Shown here: positions 36,602 to 45,689 of the stretch, piece after piece
Position numbering within the stretch: position 1 is the first letter of the stretch
Layout of the letters: each line of letters starts with the position of its first letter
Assembly: GCF_025200925.1 (NCBI RefSeq)
Contig: NZ_CP104174.1
Location: 4,960,001-5,024,000 of the forward strand
Length of the DNA stretch: 64,000 nucleotides
DNA from: Bradyrhizobium sp. CB1015
Lineage (GTDB): Bacteria; Pseudomonadota; Alphaproteobacteria; Rhizobiales; Xanthobacteraceae
Reading direction: 5' to 3'
Notes under the pieces: generated by a model
The model's database searches: none
What the model was told of the DNA's origin: nothing
Seen by the model: only the letters and a program-made list of their open reading frames with translations
Position numbers and translations under genes: made by a program

Positions 36602-37006
36602 TCAGCCCAACGCCGCCCCGTACTCCGCGTCCGTGACCGGCTCCAGCCAGGTCGAATAGACGCCGTCGAGCGCTTCCTGCATGGCGATGTGGCACATGCC
36701 GTTGGTCGGCGAGGCGCCGTGCCAGTGCACTTCACCCGGCGGAATCCAGACGGTGTCGCCGGGACGGATTTCCTGGACCGGGCCGCCCTTGGTCTGGACG
36801 CGGCCGACGCCCGAGATCACGTAGAGCGTCTGACCCAGCGGATGATGGTGCCAGTTGGTGCGCGCGCCCGGCTCGAACGCGACGCGCGAGACGTTCAGCC
36901 GCGCAGGCGCAGGGGCCATGTTGATGGGGTCCTGCCATACGGTGCCGGTGAAATGTTCCTTCGGCGCGCGGCGGGTCGGCCGCGTGCCGGCGAGCGTGAT
37001 GTCCAT
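36602..37006 (-). CDS. Cupin-domain protein
   Basis: 134 residues with one cupin barrel. Metal ligands are in motif 1 (GARTNWHHHPLGQTLYVI, two of the three His plus Gln) and motif 2 (PPGEVHWHGA). Small single-cupin proteins of this kind include decarboxylases of carboxymuconolactone type and sensing proteins. It is 22 bases downstream of the RraA-like gene on the same strand, so the pair probably works on the same oxo or hydroxy acid (inference). Confidence 0.85.
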   Translation of the reverse strand: MDITLAGTRPTRRAPKEHFTGTVWQDPINMAPAPARLNVSRVAFEPGARTNWHHHPLGQTLYVISGVGRVQTKGGPVQEIRPGDTVWIPPGEVHWHGASPTNGMCHIAMQEALDGVYSTWLEPVTDAEYGAALG

Positions 37007-37028
37007 GAGGGTCCTCGTTCCTTATCCG

Positions 37029-37727
37029 TTACTTCTTGCTGGCGGCGTAGCGCGCCTTGGTTTCGGCGTTCATGGGATAGAGGCCGGGCAGCACCGCGCC
37101 GTTGTTCACCTCGCCCACGATCCAGGCTTCCATCCGCTCCTGCTCGACGCCTTCGGCGAGGACGTGATCGAGCATCGCCTGCGGAATCAGCACGCAGCCG
37201 TCCTGGTCGGCGACCACGATGTCGTTCGGGAAGACGGCAACGCCGCCGCAACCGATCGGCTCGCCCCAGCCGACGAAGGTGAGGCCCGCAACCGACGGTG
37301 GCGCGGCATAGCCGTCGCACCACACTGGAAGATTGGTGCCGAGCACGCCCTCGACGTCACGCACCACGCCGTCGGTGACGAGCGCGGTGACGCCGCGCTT
37401 GACCATGCGCGCGCACAGGATGTCGCCGAAGATGCCGGCATCGGTGATGCCCATGGCATCGACGACAGCGATGCAGCCCTCCGGCATCGCCTCGATCGCG
37501 GTACGGGTCGAGATCGGCGACGACCAGGATTCCGGCGTCGCCAGATCCTCGCGCGCCGGCACGAAGCGCAGCGTGAAGGCCGGTCCCACCAGCCGCGGCA
37601 AACCGGGGCGCAGCGGACGCGCGCCGCGCATCCACACATTGCGCAGGCCCTTCTTCAGCAGGACCGTGGTGATGGTGGCGGTGGTGATGCCGGCAAGGGT
37701 CTTGCGGGCTTCGGGGGACAGCGACAT
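37029..37727 (-). CDS. RraA-like / HMG aldolase-family protein
   Basis: 232 residues. The RraA fold shows in MGITDAGIFGDILCARMVKR, VTDGVVRDVEGV and PNDIVVADQDGCVLIP. In aldolases of this fold the Arg and Asp of the TDGVVRD segment bind substrate and metal, and both are kept here, so a 4-hydroxy-4-methyl-2-oxoglutarate-type aldolase or oxaloacetate decarboxylase is more likely than an RNase E regulator. ATG 37727 begins MSLSPEARKT. First gene of a two-gene unit with the cupin. Confidence 0.85.
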   Translation of the reverse strand: MSLSPEARKTLAGITTATITTVLLKKGLRNVWMRGARPLRPGLPRLVGPAFTLRFVPAREDLATPESWSSPISTRTAIEAMPEGCIAVVDAMGITDAGIFGDILCARMVKRGVTALVTDGVVRDVEGVLGTNLPVWCDGYAAPPSVAGLTFVGWGEPIGCGGVAVFPNDIVVADQDGCVLIPQAMLDHVLAEGVEQERMEAWIVGEVNNGAVLPGLYPMNAETKARYAASKK

Positions 37728-37842
37728 GGACGAGAACGAGCTCCAAGGTGCGGGAAAGAACGCGCGCATCTTGCGAGCCGCAGGCCCTGCGTCAAGGGCC
37801 AAGAGGCTAGCAATTACGCAGGGCCGCCGAGCTGTTATGCGA

Positions 37843-37865
37843 CGCGATAACAAGGGTTTATCGCG
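37843..37865. promoter_or_regulatory. 8-bp inverted repeat in the divergent rraA-like/pxpB region
   Basis: CGCGATAA (37843-37850) and TTATCGCG (37858-37865) flank 7 bases. It lies between divergent genes, 116 bases from one start and 120 from the other, in a 257-base gap. Candidate operator; regulator unknown. Confidence 0.4.
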
Positions 37866-37984
37866 GGCCCTTGGATTAATTTATTGGACTTGCGGGCGCA
37901 TTTACGCGAAGCAGGGACAAGCGGAACTCAAGGTCGAGCCCGCGTTCCCAAGAAGCCCGATTTCGACAGCGCTCTGACAGCTCA

Positions 37985-38716
37985 ATGGCCGCGACGCTTC
38001 CCCCGCCCCGCCTTCTGCCCAGTGGCGACAGTGCCGTCACGGTCGAGTTCAGCCGCACCATCGACGACGATGCCAACCAGCGCGTGCTGGCGCTCGACAA
38101 GGCGCTGCTAGCTGCGCCCATCGACGGCGTCACCGAGACCGTGCCGACCTATCGCTCGCTGCTGGTCCATTACGATCCCGGCAAGATCGGCTTCGATGCG
38201 CTGGGCGAAAAGATCCTCCCGATCGCCACCCGGCCGCTGCCGCCGGTCACCAGGGCGCGCCGCTGGCGCGTTCCGGTCGCCTATGGCGGCGAGCACGGCA
38301 TCGACCTCGAGGACGTCGCCAAGACGCTGGGCACCACGCCAGATGACATCGTGGCCCGGCATTCGGGCGGCGACTATAAGGTTGCCATGATCGGCTTCAC
38401 GCCGGGCTGGTCCTATCTCAGCGGCCTCGACAAATTCCTGCACATGTCGCGACGGCAATCACCGCGGCTGCTGACGCCGGCCGGCACGATCTCGATCGGC
38501 GGCGTCCAGGCCGGCATCCAGTGCCTGGCCGCCCCGAGCGGCTGGCACCTGCTCGGCCGCACCCCGGTGCGAACCTATCAGCTCCACCGCAATCCGACCT
38601 TCCTCACCGAGCCCGGTGACCGCGTGACGTTCTACGCCATCGACCACAAGACATTCGAGGACATGGACCGCGCCGCGGAAGCCGGTGAGATCGTCGCCGA
38701 GCAGGTGGACGCATGA
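37985..38716 (+). CDS. pxpB: 5-oxoprolinase subunit PxpB (KipI family)
   Basis: 243 residues. The family pattern LPSGDSAVTVEF at the start, IGFTPGWSYLSGLD in the middle and TPAGTISIGGVQAGIQ towards the end (C-terminal cyclophilin-like part) identify PxpB. With PxpA and PxpC it hydrolyses 5-oxoproline to glutamate using ATP, clearing spontaneously formed pyroglutamate. Its stop overlaps the start of pxpC by four bases. The start is ATG 37985. Confidence 0.93.
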   Translation: MAATLPPPRLLPSGDSAVTVEFSRTIDDDANQRVLALDKALLAAPIDGVTETVPTYRSLLVHYDPGKIGFDALGEKILPIATRPLPPVTRARRWRVPVAYGGEHGIDLEDVAKTLGTTPDDIVARHSGGDYKVAMIGFTPGWSYLSGLDKFLHMSRRQSPRLLTPAGTISIGGVQAGIQCLAAPSGWHLLGRTPVRTYQLHRNPTFLTEPGDRVTFYAIDHKTFEDMDRAAEAGEIVAEQVDA

Positions 38717-39756
38717 GCCGGCTCGTCGTTGCCAGCATCGGCCCTGCCAGCTCAGTCCAGGACGGCGGCCGCCATGGCGCCCAGCGCTACGGCTTGACGG
38801 TGAGCGGAGCGATGGACCGGCTGTCGCTTGCGGCTGCGAACACTCTGGTCGGCAACGCACCGTTCGCGGCCGCTATCGAGATCGGCCCGTTCGGCGCCTC
38901 CTTCATCGCCCGCGACGGCGCCGTCCGCGTGGCGATATCCGGCGCGCCGCGCAATGCGGACGTCGCCGGCAGCCCGGTCGCGATGGACACCTCGGTGACG
39001 TTGAAGGACGGCCAGACGCTGACGCTCGGCTTTGCGCGCGGCGGCGCCTTCACCTATCTCGCGATCGAAGGCGCCATCAAGGGCGAGAAGGTGTTCGGCA
39101 GCCTCGCGGTGAACGCCCGCGCCGGCCTCGGCAGCCCCTACCCGCGCCCACTCCAGGCCGGCGACGAATTCACTGTCGATGCCGCGAGCGGTGCCGAGGA
39201 GCTGCGGATCGAGCTGCCGAAGCCGGCGGCAGGTCCAATCCGCGTGCTGCTCGGACCGCAGGACGACGAATTCGACGACGCCAACAAGGCGCTGTTCCTG
39301 GATAGCGAGTGGAAGATCTCGGCAACCTCGGACCGTATGGGCTACCGGCTCGAGGGCCCCGCGATCAGGCATCTGCACGGCCACAACATCGTCTCCGACG
39401 GCACCGTCAACGGCAGCATCCAGGTGCCCGGCAACGGCGCGCCGATCGCGCTGATGATGGATCGCGGCACCTCCGGCGGCTATCCGAAGATCGCCACCGT
39501 GATCACGGCCGATATCGGCCGCCTCGCCCAGACCTCGGCAGGAACCGCGTTCCGCTTCAAGGCGGTCAGCATGGCCGAGGCGCAGGACGAGGCGCGCAAG
39601 TTCGCGCAACTGATCCAGAGCCTGCCCGATCGCCTGCGCTCCTCCGACACCGTCGCGCTCAACATCGAGGCGCTCAGCGATGCCAATGTCGCGGGTCACG
39701 CCGTCAACGCCGTCGACGCGGCAACATGGCAGGTAGGGTCTGGAGTCACCGGCTGA
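38713..39756 (+). CDS. pxpC: 5-oxoprolinase subunit PxpC (KipA family)
   Basis: 347 residues, beginning MSRLVVASIGPASSVQDGGR, with GLTVSGAMDRLSLAAANTLV, IRVLLGPQDDEF and the late GYPKIATVITADIGRLAQ, all typical of the biotin-dependent carboxylase-like KipA family. It partners PxpB. In related genomes pxpA normally follows closely; here pxpA is 990 bases away because of an inserted gene (39777-40664). Confidence 0.93.
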   Translation: MSRLVVASIGPASSVQDGGRHGAQRYGLTVSGAMDRLSLAAANTLVGNAPFAAAIEIGPFGASFIARDGAVRVAISGAPRNADVAGSPVAMDTSVTLKDGQTLTLGFARGGAFTYLAIEGAIKGEKVFGSLAVNARAGLGSPYPRPLQAGDEFTVDAASGAEELRIELPKPAAGPIRVLLGPQDDEFDDANKALFLDSEWKISATSDRMGYRLEGPAIRHLHGHNIVSDGTVNGSIQVPGNGAPIALMMDRGTSGGYPKIATVITADIGRLAQTSAGTAFRFKAVSMAEAQDEARKFAQLIQSLPDRLRSSDTVALNIEALSDANVAGHAVNAVDAATWQVGSGVTG

Positions 39757-39776
39757 CGCCAAATGGGAGGAGTGCG

Positions 39777-40664
39777 ATGGGAGAAGCGAGGCGACGCGCG
39801 GCGGCCGATCCCACCTTCGGAAAGCCGAAGCGTGGTCTAATCATCAGTGCGCCAGTTGAAATCACAGGAGACTCTGTCCTCATCAATTCAGGAAGCCCAG
39901 ACCTACAGGAATTGCGAGCCTCGCTGCTCTACTGGGATAAGTTGGCGTGGCCCACGAACAATTCGATCTTTATAGGTGGCGGTCCAGACATCGAGTTTTT
40001 GGAACAGGCAAAGGTTCTCATACGCCCAACGTACAGATTCGCGGGAAGCGGTGCGGCAGCCTTGATTAGGGCCCAAGCAGAAACGCTCCTCAATCTCGAC
40101 ACAAGAGAACCCGGCGTTTGGGCACTTTCTCAGGGAGAGAACTCTATTCTCGTAAGAGATGGGATTCTAAGCCAAGCTAACGGTGTAGCTCTAGAGCTCT
40201 ACGACGCCATCCCTGTTCCGGATAAGGGGGTCCCACTCAACGAAGTGCTGGAATTTCGTCTGAAGCGCTATGATGAGCTCCAGGGACTAAGACTCGAAAT
40301 CGACGGACTCGTTGAGAAAATAAGCGCTAGTAAAGATCCGCCAACCGAATTGGAGAACTGTCGTCGACACATCGACGAAAAGTGTAAAGCAGCTATCAGA
40401 GTAGCTTCAGAGTGGCAGTTTCCTGTTAGATTGTCGAACTTGAAGGCATCGTTCGACCTCAAGCCGCTTTCGATGCTTAGGGACGGTCTAGTCGCCTATG
40501 CGGGAGCAGTTGCTCTAGGAGCTACATCGGCTCTTGCGGCGGCCCTAACTGGCGCAACGGCCTTATCGTCCTTGAAGATTACTGGGGATCTTGGTTGGCA
40601 GGGTCTGAAAGCGCGAACTAATCCGTATCGCTATGTTTCGCAGTTTCACAGGGAACTCTTTTAG
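39777..40664 (+). CDS. Unknown protein inserted between pxpC and pxpA
   Basis: 295 residues, beginning MGEARRRAAADPTFGKPKRG, with GGGAGGAG 4 bases before the ATG. Base composition is near 50% GC and codon use is unlike the neighbours (about 65% GC), so recent transfer is likely. Visible pieces: LIISAPVEITGDSVLINSG, LLYWDKLAWPTNNSIFIGGG, a helical middle with ELRLEIDGLVEK-like charge patterns, and a hydrophobic stretch near residues 238-262 (VAYAGAVALGATSALAAAL). It faintly recalls the DUF6236 type of proteins, but I cannot confirm this. It is cotranscribed with pxpBCA by position. Function unknown. Confidence 0.8.
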   Translation: MGEARRRAAADPTFGKPKRGLIISAPVEITGDSVLINSGSPDLQELRASLLYWDKLAWPTNNSIFIGGGPDIEFLEQAKVLIRPTYRFAGSGAAALIRAQAETLLNLDTREPGVWALSQGENSILVRDGILSQANGVALELYDAIPVPDKGVPLNEVLEFRLKRYDELQGLRLEIDGLVEKISASKDPPTELENCRRHIDEKCKAAIRVASEWQFPVRLSNLKASFDLKPLSMLRDGLVAYAGAVALGATSALAAALTGATALSSLKITGDLGWQGLKARTNPYRYVSQFHRELF

Positions 40665-40745
40665 CGGGTTGCTCGCAGCTAGATGCGTCCGAATTTGTAA
40701 ACTCCGAGCGCTAAATGCGATTGGATTACTCCGAAGGAAATCGTC

Positions 40746-41519
40746 ATGATTACAACCGTTGATCTCAATTGCGACCTCGGCGAAGGTTTTGGCGCCTGGG
40801 AGATGGGCAACGACGCCGCCATGATCGAGCTCGCAAGCTCGGTCAACGTCGCCTGCGGCTTCCATGCCGGCGACCCCGACATCATGCGACGGACGGTGGA
40901 GCTTGCGAAAGCGCGCGGCGTCTCGGTCGGCGCGCATCCCGGCTATCGCGACCTGCACGGCTTCGGCCGGCATCCGATCGCAGGGCTCAAGGCCTCCGAG
41001 ATCGAGAACCTCGTCGCCTACCAGATCGGCGCGCTGCAGGCGATCGCGACCGCGGCCGGCCACAAGGTCACGCATGTGAAGGCGCACGGCGCGCTCTCCA
41101 ACGTCGCCTGCGAGGACGACATGACGGCGAAGGCGATCGCCGCCGGCATCAAGGCGGTGGATCCCAGCCTGATCTTCGTCGTGCTCGCCAATTCGAAGCT
41201 GGTGAAGGCCGGCGAAGCGGCCAACCTGCCGATGGTGCACGAGGTGTTCGCCGACCGCGCCTATGAGGACGACGGCAACCTCGTCTCGCGCAAGAAGCCG
41301 GGCGCGGTGCTGCACGATGCCAAGGCGATCGCCGACCGCGTGGTGCGCATGGTGCAGGACGGCGCGGTGGTGTCGGTCACCGGCAAGGTCATCAAGATGC
41401 GCACGGACACGGTCTGCATCCACGGCGATACGCCCGGCGCGGTCGAGATCGCGCGGACGTTGCGTCAGGCGTTGAAGGCTGCGGGGATTGAGGTGGCGCC
41501 GTTCAAGCGCGGGGCGTGA
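40746..41519 (+). CDS. pxpA: 5-oxoprolinase subunit PxpA (LamB/YcsF family)
   Basis: 257 residues with [19 protein letters not shown] at the start, [28 protein letters not shown] and a late [14 protein letters not shown], the full LamB/YcsF pattern. It completes the PxpABC 5-oxoprolinase. It is 81 bases after the inserted unknown gene, on the same strand. A 28-bp stem hairpin follows its stop. Confidence 0.95.
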   Translation: MITTVDLNCDLGEGFGAWEMGNDAAMIELASSVNVACGFHAGDPDIMRRTVELAKARGVSVGAHPGYRDLHGFGRHPIAGLKASEIENLVAYQIGALQAIATAAGHKVTHVKAHGALSNVACEDDMTAKAIAAGIKAVDPSLIFVVLANSKLVKAGEAANLPMVHEVFADRAYEDDGNLVSRKKPGAVLHDAKAIADRVVRMVQDGAVVSVTGKVIKMRTDTVCIHGDTPGAVEIARTLRQALKAAGIEVAPFKRGA

Positions 41520-41531
41520 GTTCTGCCTTCA

Positions 41532-41595
41532 TTCCGGGGCGGCGAAGCCGAACCCGGAATCTCGAGGTTCCGGGTTCGGCTTCGCCGCCCCGGAA
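41532..41595. terminator. 28-bp perfect hairpin after pxpA (family B repeat, copy 2)
   Basis: Arms 41532-41559 and 41568-41595 are exact complements around an 8-base loop containing CTCGAG. It begins 12 bases past the pxpA stop and 7 bases from the end of the convergent small gene, so it can serve both. The outer TTCCGGGGC / GCCCCGGAA is shared with the repeat at 35908. Confidence 0.75.
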
Positions 41596-41602
41596 CGACA
41601 CC

Positions 41603-41755
41603 TCAAAACGGATGCGCCGAGAGCGTCCCGAACACGATCGCCGCGATGACCGCAAACGCGCTGTACATCGCAACGTGGTGCATGCTCGCCCCGGTCCGGC
41701 GCGAGAGCGAGCGCGCGTAGAAGTGCAGCCTGGCTTCGGCCGATAGTTCGCGCAT
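41603..41755 (-). CDS. Small single-span membrane protein
   Basis: 50 residues. The N-terminal 25 are charged (MRELSAEARLHFYARSLSRR), followed by one hydrophobic segment (MYSAFAVIAAIVFGTL) and SAHPF at the end. GGAG lies 8 bases before the ATG, which is good for such a small gene. I recall similar small proteins in Bradyrhizobium as hypotheticals. An inner-membrane position with the N-terminus inside is predicted by the positive charges. Confidence 0.6.
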   Translation of the reverse strand: MRELSAEARLHFYARSLSRRTGASMHHVAMYSAFAVIAAIVFGTLSAHPF

Positions 41756-41961
41756 GGTCGATCTCCAACGCCCCATTTGCGGGAGTATGAAGGATCAACC
41801 AGGGCGGGAGGCAAGATGGTGGCGGAAATAGCGATGAAGGTCCTCTGGAGGCCCCACATCGCAGGCGCAAAATTCTCTTTACCGCCGGGTTCCGAGAATC
41901 TTATTCGTTCAAATCCGAGCCAGTTGGAACCGGCCCGGATGACGGTGGAGTGACAGCAGGC

Positions 41962-43578
41962 CTAGTACACGTCAGCCTGGAAGCGCCCGGTCTTCTTGAG
42001 CTCGGCGACGAAACTGACGGCCTCATCGGTCGAACGTGCCCCGAACTGGGCGACGATGTCGACCAGCGCGCGCTCGACATCCTTGGCCATGCGCTTGGCA
42101 TCGCCGCAGATGTAGAGATGTGCGCCCTCGGCGAGCCAGGTCCACAGCTCACGGCCGACCTCGCGCATGCGGTCCTGCACGTAGAACTTCTTCTCGCCGT
42201 CGCGCGACCAGGCCAGCGACAGGCGCGTCAGAAGCCCGGAGGTCTTCATCGCGTTGAGCTCGTCCTGGTAGAAGAAGTCGCAATCGCTGCGCTGATGGCC
42301 GAAGAACAGCCAGTTCTTGCCGGGCGCGCCGGTCGCCTTGCGGTCGAACAGGAAGGCGCGGAACGGCGCGATGCCGGTGCCGGGACCGACCATGATGATC
42401 GGCGTCTTCGGATCCTGCGGCAGACCGAAATTGTGCGCCTTCTGCACATAGACCTTGAGCTTCTCGCCCTCGTTGATCCGCTCGCCGAGGAAGGTCGAGG
42501 CGACGCCGAGCCGCTTGCGCTTGCCGATGACGTAGCGCACGGAGTCGACCGTCAGTGACAGCTTTCCCGGCGTCGCATTGTGCGAGGACGAGATCGAGTA
42601 GAGCCGCGGCTGCAGCGGCTCCAGCGCCTCGACGAAGGCTTCCGGATGCGGCCGCGTGCCGGAAAACTTCTGCAGCGCCGCCATCACGTCGAGGGTCGCG
42701 GCATCGCCATCAGGATCCTCGCCCTGCGCCAGCGACCGCGCCTTCTCGCGTTGCGCGCCGCCGGTAATGAAGGAGATCAGCTCAAACAGCGTATCGGGCG
42801 CCGGCGACAGCGAGACATCGTCGATCAGCACCTCGCGCAGCGTCTTGCCGTTGACTTTGGTGGTGTGGGAGGCGCCGAGCAGCGCGATGATCTGGTCGAC
42901 GAGGCCGACGTCGTTGCGCGGGAAGACGCCAAAACTGTCGCCAACGACATAGTCGAGCTTGCTCTCGGAGAGATCGAACTCGATGTGATAGGTTTCCTTC
43001 TCCGACTTGCCTTTGTTGAGAAGGCGGCGCGACAGGAACGTCGCCTCGATCGGATTGTCGCGCGAGCGGCCGGGCTCTGCGATCGTCACTGTCACGGCCG
43101 GCGCCGGAGCGTCGGGCTTGTCGGCGGTCTTGTCGCCGATCTTGGCCGCGGGCGCCTTGTCGAGCTCCTCGTACAGCGACTTCAGCATCCGCGCGGTTTC
43201 CTTGCCGCCGGGGACGCAGAGATTGAGTCGTGCTTCGCTGCGGCTCGCGATCGCTTCCGAATAATCGTGGCAATTGTAGCCGCACTGGCCGCAATCCTGC
43301 TGCGCCATCGCCGCCATCATCTTGCGGCGCAGGGGACGGCCTTCGGCAAGCTTCATCCGCTCGGCGATCGGCATGGTCTGGTCGTGCCACGGCGCTTCGC
43401 CGTCGTCGCCGTCGCCAGCCGGCATGACCGAGGCGCCCTGCTCCGCCGACAACGGCGTTGCGACGTCAGGCGAGAGCAGTCCGGCAAAGAAGCCGTTCAG
43501 CCAGGAGCGCTGCGCTTCCGAGAACGGCGCGCTGGCGGGAATGATGTCGAGTTTCGGCGGAGGCGTGATCTGGTTCAT
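41962..43578 (-). CDS. Fe-S flavoprotein reductase (CysJ/FNR-like), partner of NirA
   Basis: 538 residues. The N-terminal third holds a four-cysteine cluster motif C96, C99, C103 and C121 (CGQCGYNCHDY, then CVPGG), the pattern of the small Fe-S domain known from RnfB-like proteins. The rest is the CysJ-type FAD/NADPH module: FAD site PRLYSISSSHN, NADPH site GPGTGIAPFRAF, and the last Tyr (FQADVY). The flavodoxin domain of true CysJ is absent and the Fe-S domain takes its place. It should pass electrons from NADPH to the siroheme reductase NirA encoded just upstream (overlap ATGA). Often annotated as sulfite reductase alpha. Confidence 0.88.
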   Translation of the reverse strand: MNQITPPPKLDIIPASAPFSEAQRSWLNGFFAGLLSPDVATPLSAEQGASVMPAGDGDDGEAPWHDQTMPIAERMKLAEGRPLRRKMMAAMAQQDCGQCGYNCHDYSEAIASRSEARLNLCVPGGKETARMLKSLYEELDKAPAAKIGDKTADKPDAPAPAVTVTIAEPGRSRDNPIEATFLSRRLLNKGKSEKETYHIEFDLSESKLDYVVGDSFGVFPRNDVGLVDQIIALLGASHTTKVNGKTLREVLIDDVSLSPAPDTLFELISFITGGAQREKARSLAQGEDPDGDAATLDVMAALQKFSGTRPHPEAFVEALEPLQPRLYSISSSHNATPGKLSLTVDSVRYVIGKRKRLGVASTFLGERINEGEKLKVYVQKAHNFGLPQDPKTPIIMVGPGTGIAPFRAFLFDRKATGAPGKNWLFFGHQRSDCDFFYQDELNAMKTSGLLTRLSLAWSRDGEKKFYVQDRMREVGRELWTWLAEGAHLYICGDAKRMAKDVERALVDIVAQFGARSTDEAVSFVAELKKTGRFQADVY

Positions 43579-45356
43579 GCGGACACCTGTGCATCGGCAA
43601 GCTTGCGCAGCGTTTCGCCGTCGTGGCGGCGCGCAAAGGAGAGGAAGGTTTCATTAGGCGAGGCGCGGTGGGCGAGATAGGCCTTGAGCAGCGCCTCGAC
43701 CGTCTTCGGCGCGTCCTCGGCCTTGAGGTCGTGATAGACCTCCTGCCCGACATCGGCGTCGGGACCGAACCCGCCACCGGTGAAGAGGTGATAGCCCTCG
43801 ACCGTGTCCTCCTCGTTCACTGGCACGCGCGCGCCGATCAGGCCGATGTCGCTGATGTAGTGCTGCGCGCAGGAATGATGGCAGCCGGTCAGATGGATGT
43901 TCACCGGCTTGTCCATGGCGACGCGTGGTTCGCACCAGTCACCGATCTCCGCAGCATTGCGCTTGGTGTTGGACGCTGCGAAGCGGCAGCCGGCATTGCC
44001 CGTGCAGGCGATCAGGCCGGCGCGGATATGCGAGGCCTCGACCGCGAGCCCGATCCGCTTGATGGCGGCAACGGCGAGCTCGACATTCTCGTCGCGCACG
44101 CCCGGGATCAAGAGGTTCTGCCAGACGGTGAGCCGGATCTCGCCGTCACCGAGATCCTGCGCAACCTTGGCGAGGCCCCGCATCTGATCGGAGCTGAGCT
44201 TGCCGAGCGTCAGCGATACGCCGATCCAGTTGAGGCCGTCCTGCTTCTGCTTGTGAACGCCGATATGGGCCATGCGATCCGCCGCGGGGCGCGGCGCGAA
44301 CGCCTCTTCCGGCACGCGCATGAACGGCGTCTTCAACCGCTCCTCGACCAGCTTGAGAAAGCCGTCGTGGCCCATGGCGTCGAGCACGTATTTCAGCCGC
44401 GCCTTGTTGCGGTTGGTGCGGTCGCCGTGCTCGATGAACACGCGCACGATGGCGTCGGCAACCGCGGTCGCCTGCTCCGGCCTGACGATGATGCCGGAAT
44501 ATTTCGCAAAGTCCTTGTGGCCGGTGATGCCGCCGAGGCCGAGCCGGAACCAGACGCCCGGCTCGACGCCGAAACCGTCCTTCACCTCGTAGGCGGTGAA
44601 GGCGATATCGTTGGTCTCCTCCAGCACCGCGATCCTGCCGGCGCCGTCGAAGGCGACGTTGAACTTGCGCGGCAGGCCGTAGAGCGAGCGATCGTTGAGG
44701 ATGTGGTAGTGCCACTCGCGCGCATAGGGCCGCGTGTCGATGATCTCCTGCGGATCGATACCCGCGGTCGGCGTTCCCGTCACGTTGCGGATGTTGTCGG
44801 CGCCGGAGCCGCGCGAGCACAGGCCGAGCTCCTGGATGCCCTCGATCATTCTGATCGCGTGCTTCGGCGGGATCTCGCGCAGCTGGAGATTGGCGCGCGT
44901 GGTGACGTGGCTGTAGGGGCCGCAGAGCTCGTCGGCGAGATCGGCAAGGCCCGACAGCTGCCAATGCTTCATGATGCCGTTCGGGATGCGCAGGCGGCAC
45001 ATGTAGGAATCCTGCGTCGGCGCGACGTAGAAGATGCCGTAATAGCGCCAGCGGAAATTGTCCGCCGGGCTCGGCGGGGTGTTGTCGAGCGCCTGCTGGC
45101 GCATCCGCGGATAGGCGTCGAAGGGGTGCTCGTCCCGCTTGAACTTCTCCTGGTCGGCGAGCTTCTTGCCCGACGCGATCACCTTGTCCTGCGCCTTGAT
45201 ATGGACGGCGTCGGGACCAACAGGCTCGGCATTCGCCTTGCCGCTGCCGCCACCAAGGCCGCGGCCGACGCGGCTGATCTGCAGGCCGGTCGTGAAGCCT
45301 TCGAGATAGCGTTTCTGCTCGTCGGTAAATTCGACTGAGAGCGTATCGATTTTCAT
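43575..45356 (-). CDS. nirA: Ferredoxin-type nitrite (or sulfite) reductase
   Basis: 593 residues with duplicated siroheme/4Fe-4S half-domains: YMCRLRIPNGIMK, TTRANLQLREI and GADNIRNVTGTPTAGID in the first half; TGNAGCRFAASNTKRN and TGCHHSCAQHYISDIG, with the four cluster cysteines, in the second. It reduces nitrite to ammonium in the cytoplasm. Assignment to nitrite is favoured by the upstream nasS and nasT genes; sulfite remains possible. The start is ATG 45356; the 48-residue upstream extension belongs to a structured leader. Confidence 0.9.
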   Translation of the reverse strand: MKIDTLSVEFTDEQKRYLEGFTTGLQISRVGRGLGGGSGKANAEPVGPDAVHIKAQDKVIASGKKLADQEKFKRDEHPFDAYPRMRQQALDNTPPSPADNFRWRYYGIFYVAPTQDSYMCRLRIPNGIMKHWQLSGLADLADELCGPYSHVTTRANLQLREIPPKHAIRMIEGIQELGLCSRGSGADNIRNVTGTPTAGIDPQEIIDTRPYAREWHYHILNDRSLYGLPRKFNVAFDGAGRIAVLEETNDIAFTAYEVKDGFGVEPGVWFRLGLGGITGHKDFAKYSGIIVRPEQATAVADAIVRVFIEHGDRTNRNKARLKYVLDAMGHDGFLKLVEERLKTPFMRVPEEAFAPRPAADRMAHIGVHKQKQDGLNWIGVSLTLGKLSSDQMRGLAKVAQDLGDGEIRLTVWQNLLIPGVRDENVELAVAAIKRIGLAVEASHIRAGLIACTGNAGCRFAASNTKRNAAEIGDWCEPRVAMDKPVNIHLTGCHHSCAQHYISDIGLIGARVPVNEEDTVEGYHLFTGGGFGPDADVGQEVYHDLKAEDAPKTVEALLKAYLAHRASPNETFLSFARRHDGETLRKLADAQVSA

Positions 45357-45457
45357 GGTCGGTAACGAAGCTCCTGCGGCCACCAAAGTGGCTCCGACGG
45401 ATTGCGCGACCCGCGAGGGACTCCAGGCTGGCTCAGGAGCCGGCTTCGTCACCCACG

Positions 45458-45484
45458 GTCCGATCAGCTTCGTTGCTGTGGGAC
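45458..45484 (-). promoter_or_regulatory. ANTAR-like RNA hairpin with A/G hexaloop
   Basis: Read on the minus strand: outer stem GTCC/GGAC, a small internal loop, inner stem CAGC/GCTG, and hexaloop AACGAA. A at loop position 1 and G at position 4 are the bases ANTAR proteins need. A convincing second hairpin of the usual pair was not found. Confidence 0.45.
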
Positions 45485-45527
45485 TTGGCTCAGCAGGCAC
45501 CTATGACAAGCTGGCCGCAGTGCAACA

Positions 45528-45543
45528 TTCAAGTTGCGTGCCA
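45528..45543 (-). promoter_or_regulatory. Sigma54-like promoter for nirA
   Basis: TGGCACG then 4 bases then TTGAA. The -24 element is perfect; the -12 element has GA where the consensus has GC. It lies about 172 bases before the nirA ATG. Use by RpoN with NtrC would fit nitrogen control. Confidence 0.4.
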
Positions 45544-45689
45544 GCTTGACGAAAATAGAAACTCGTGCATTTTCAGGTAGTTATAACGAAGCCCAGAGGA
45601 TCCCGGTCTGGGAACTCTCCCGAAATTCGAGCAGTGCGCTCAAACATTAGCCAACCAACTGACGTGCTCAAGAACAAAGCAGCTCCGAA

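Larger units (their letters stand above)
45357..45689 (-). promoter_or_regulatory. nirA leader region
   Basis: 333 bases without a gene between nasS and nirA. A sigma54-like promoter (45528-45543) would give a leader of about 160 nt containing an ANTAR-like hairpin (45458-45484) and further GC-rich hairpins close to the ATG, for instance GCCAC / GTGGC around 45380-45393. This layout fits antitermination by NasT, which is encoded two genes upstream. Confidence 0.55.

Noticed and set aside
43623..45338. 571-codon plus-strand frame opposite nirA
   Set aside because: Antisense shadow with no family resemblance.
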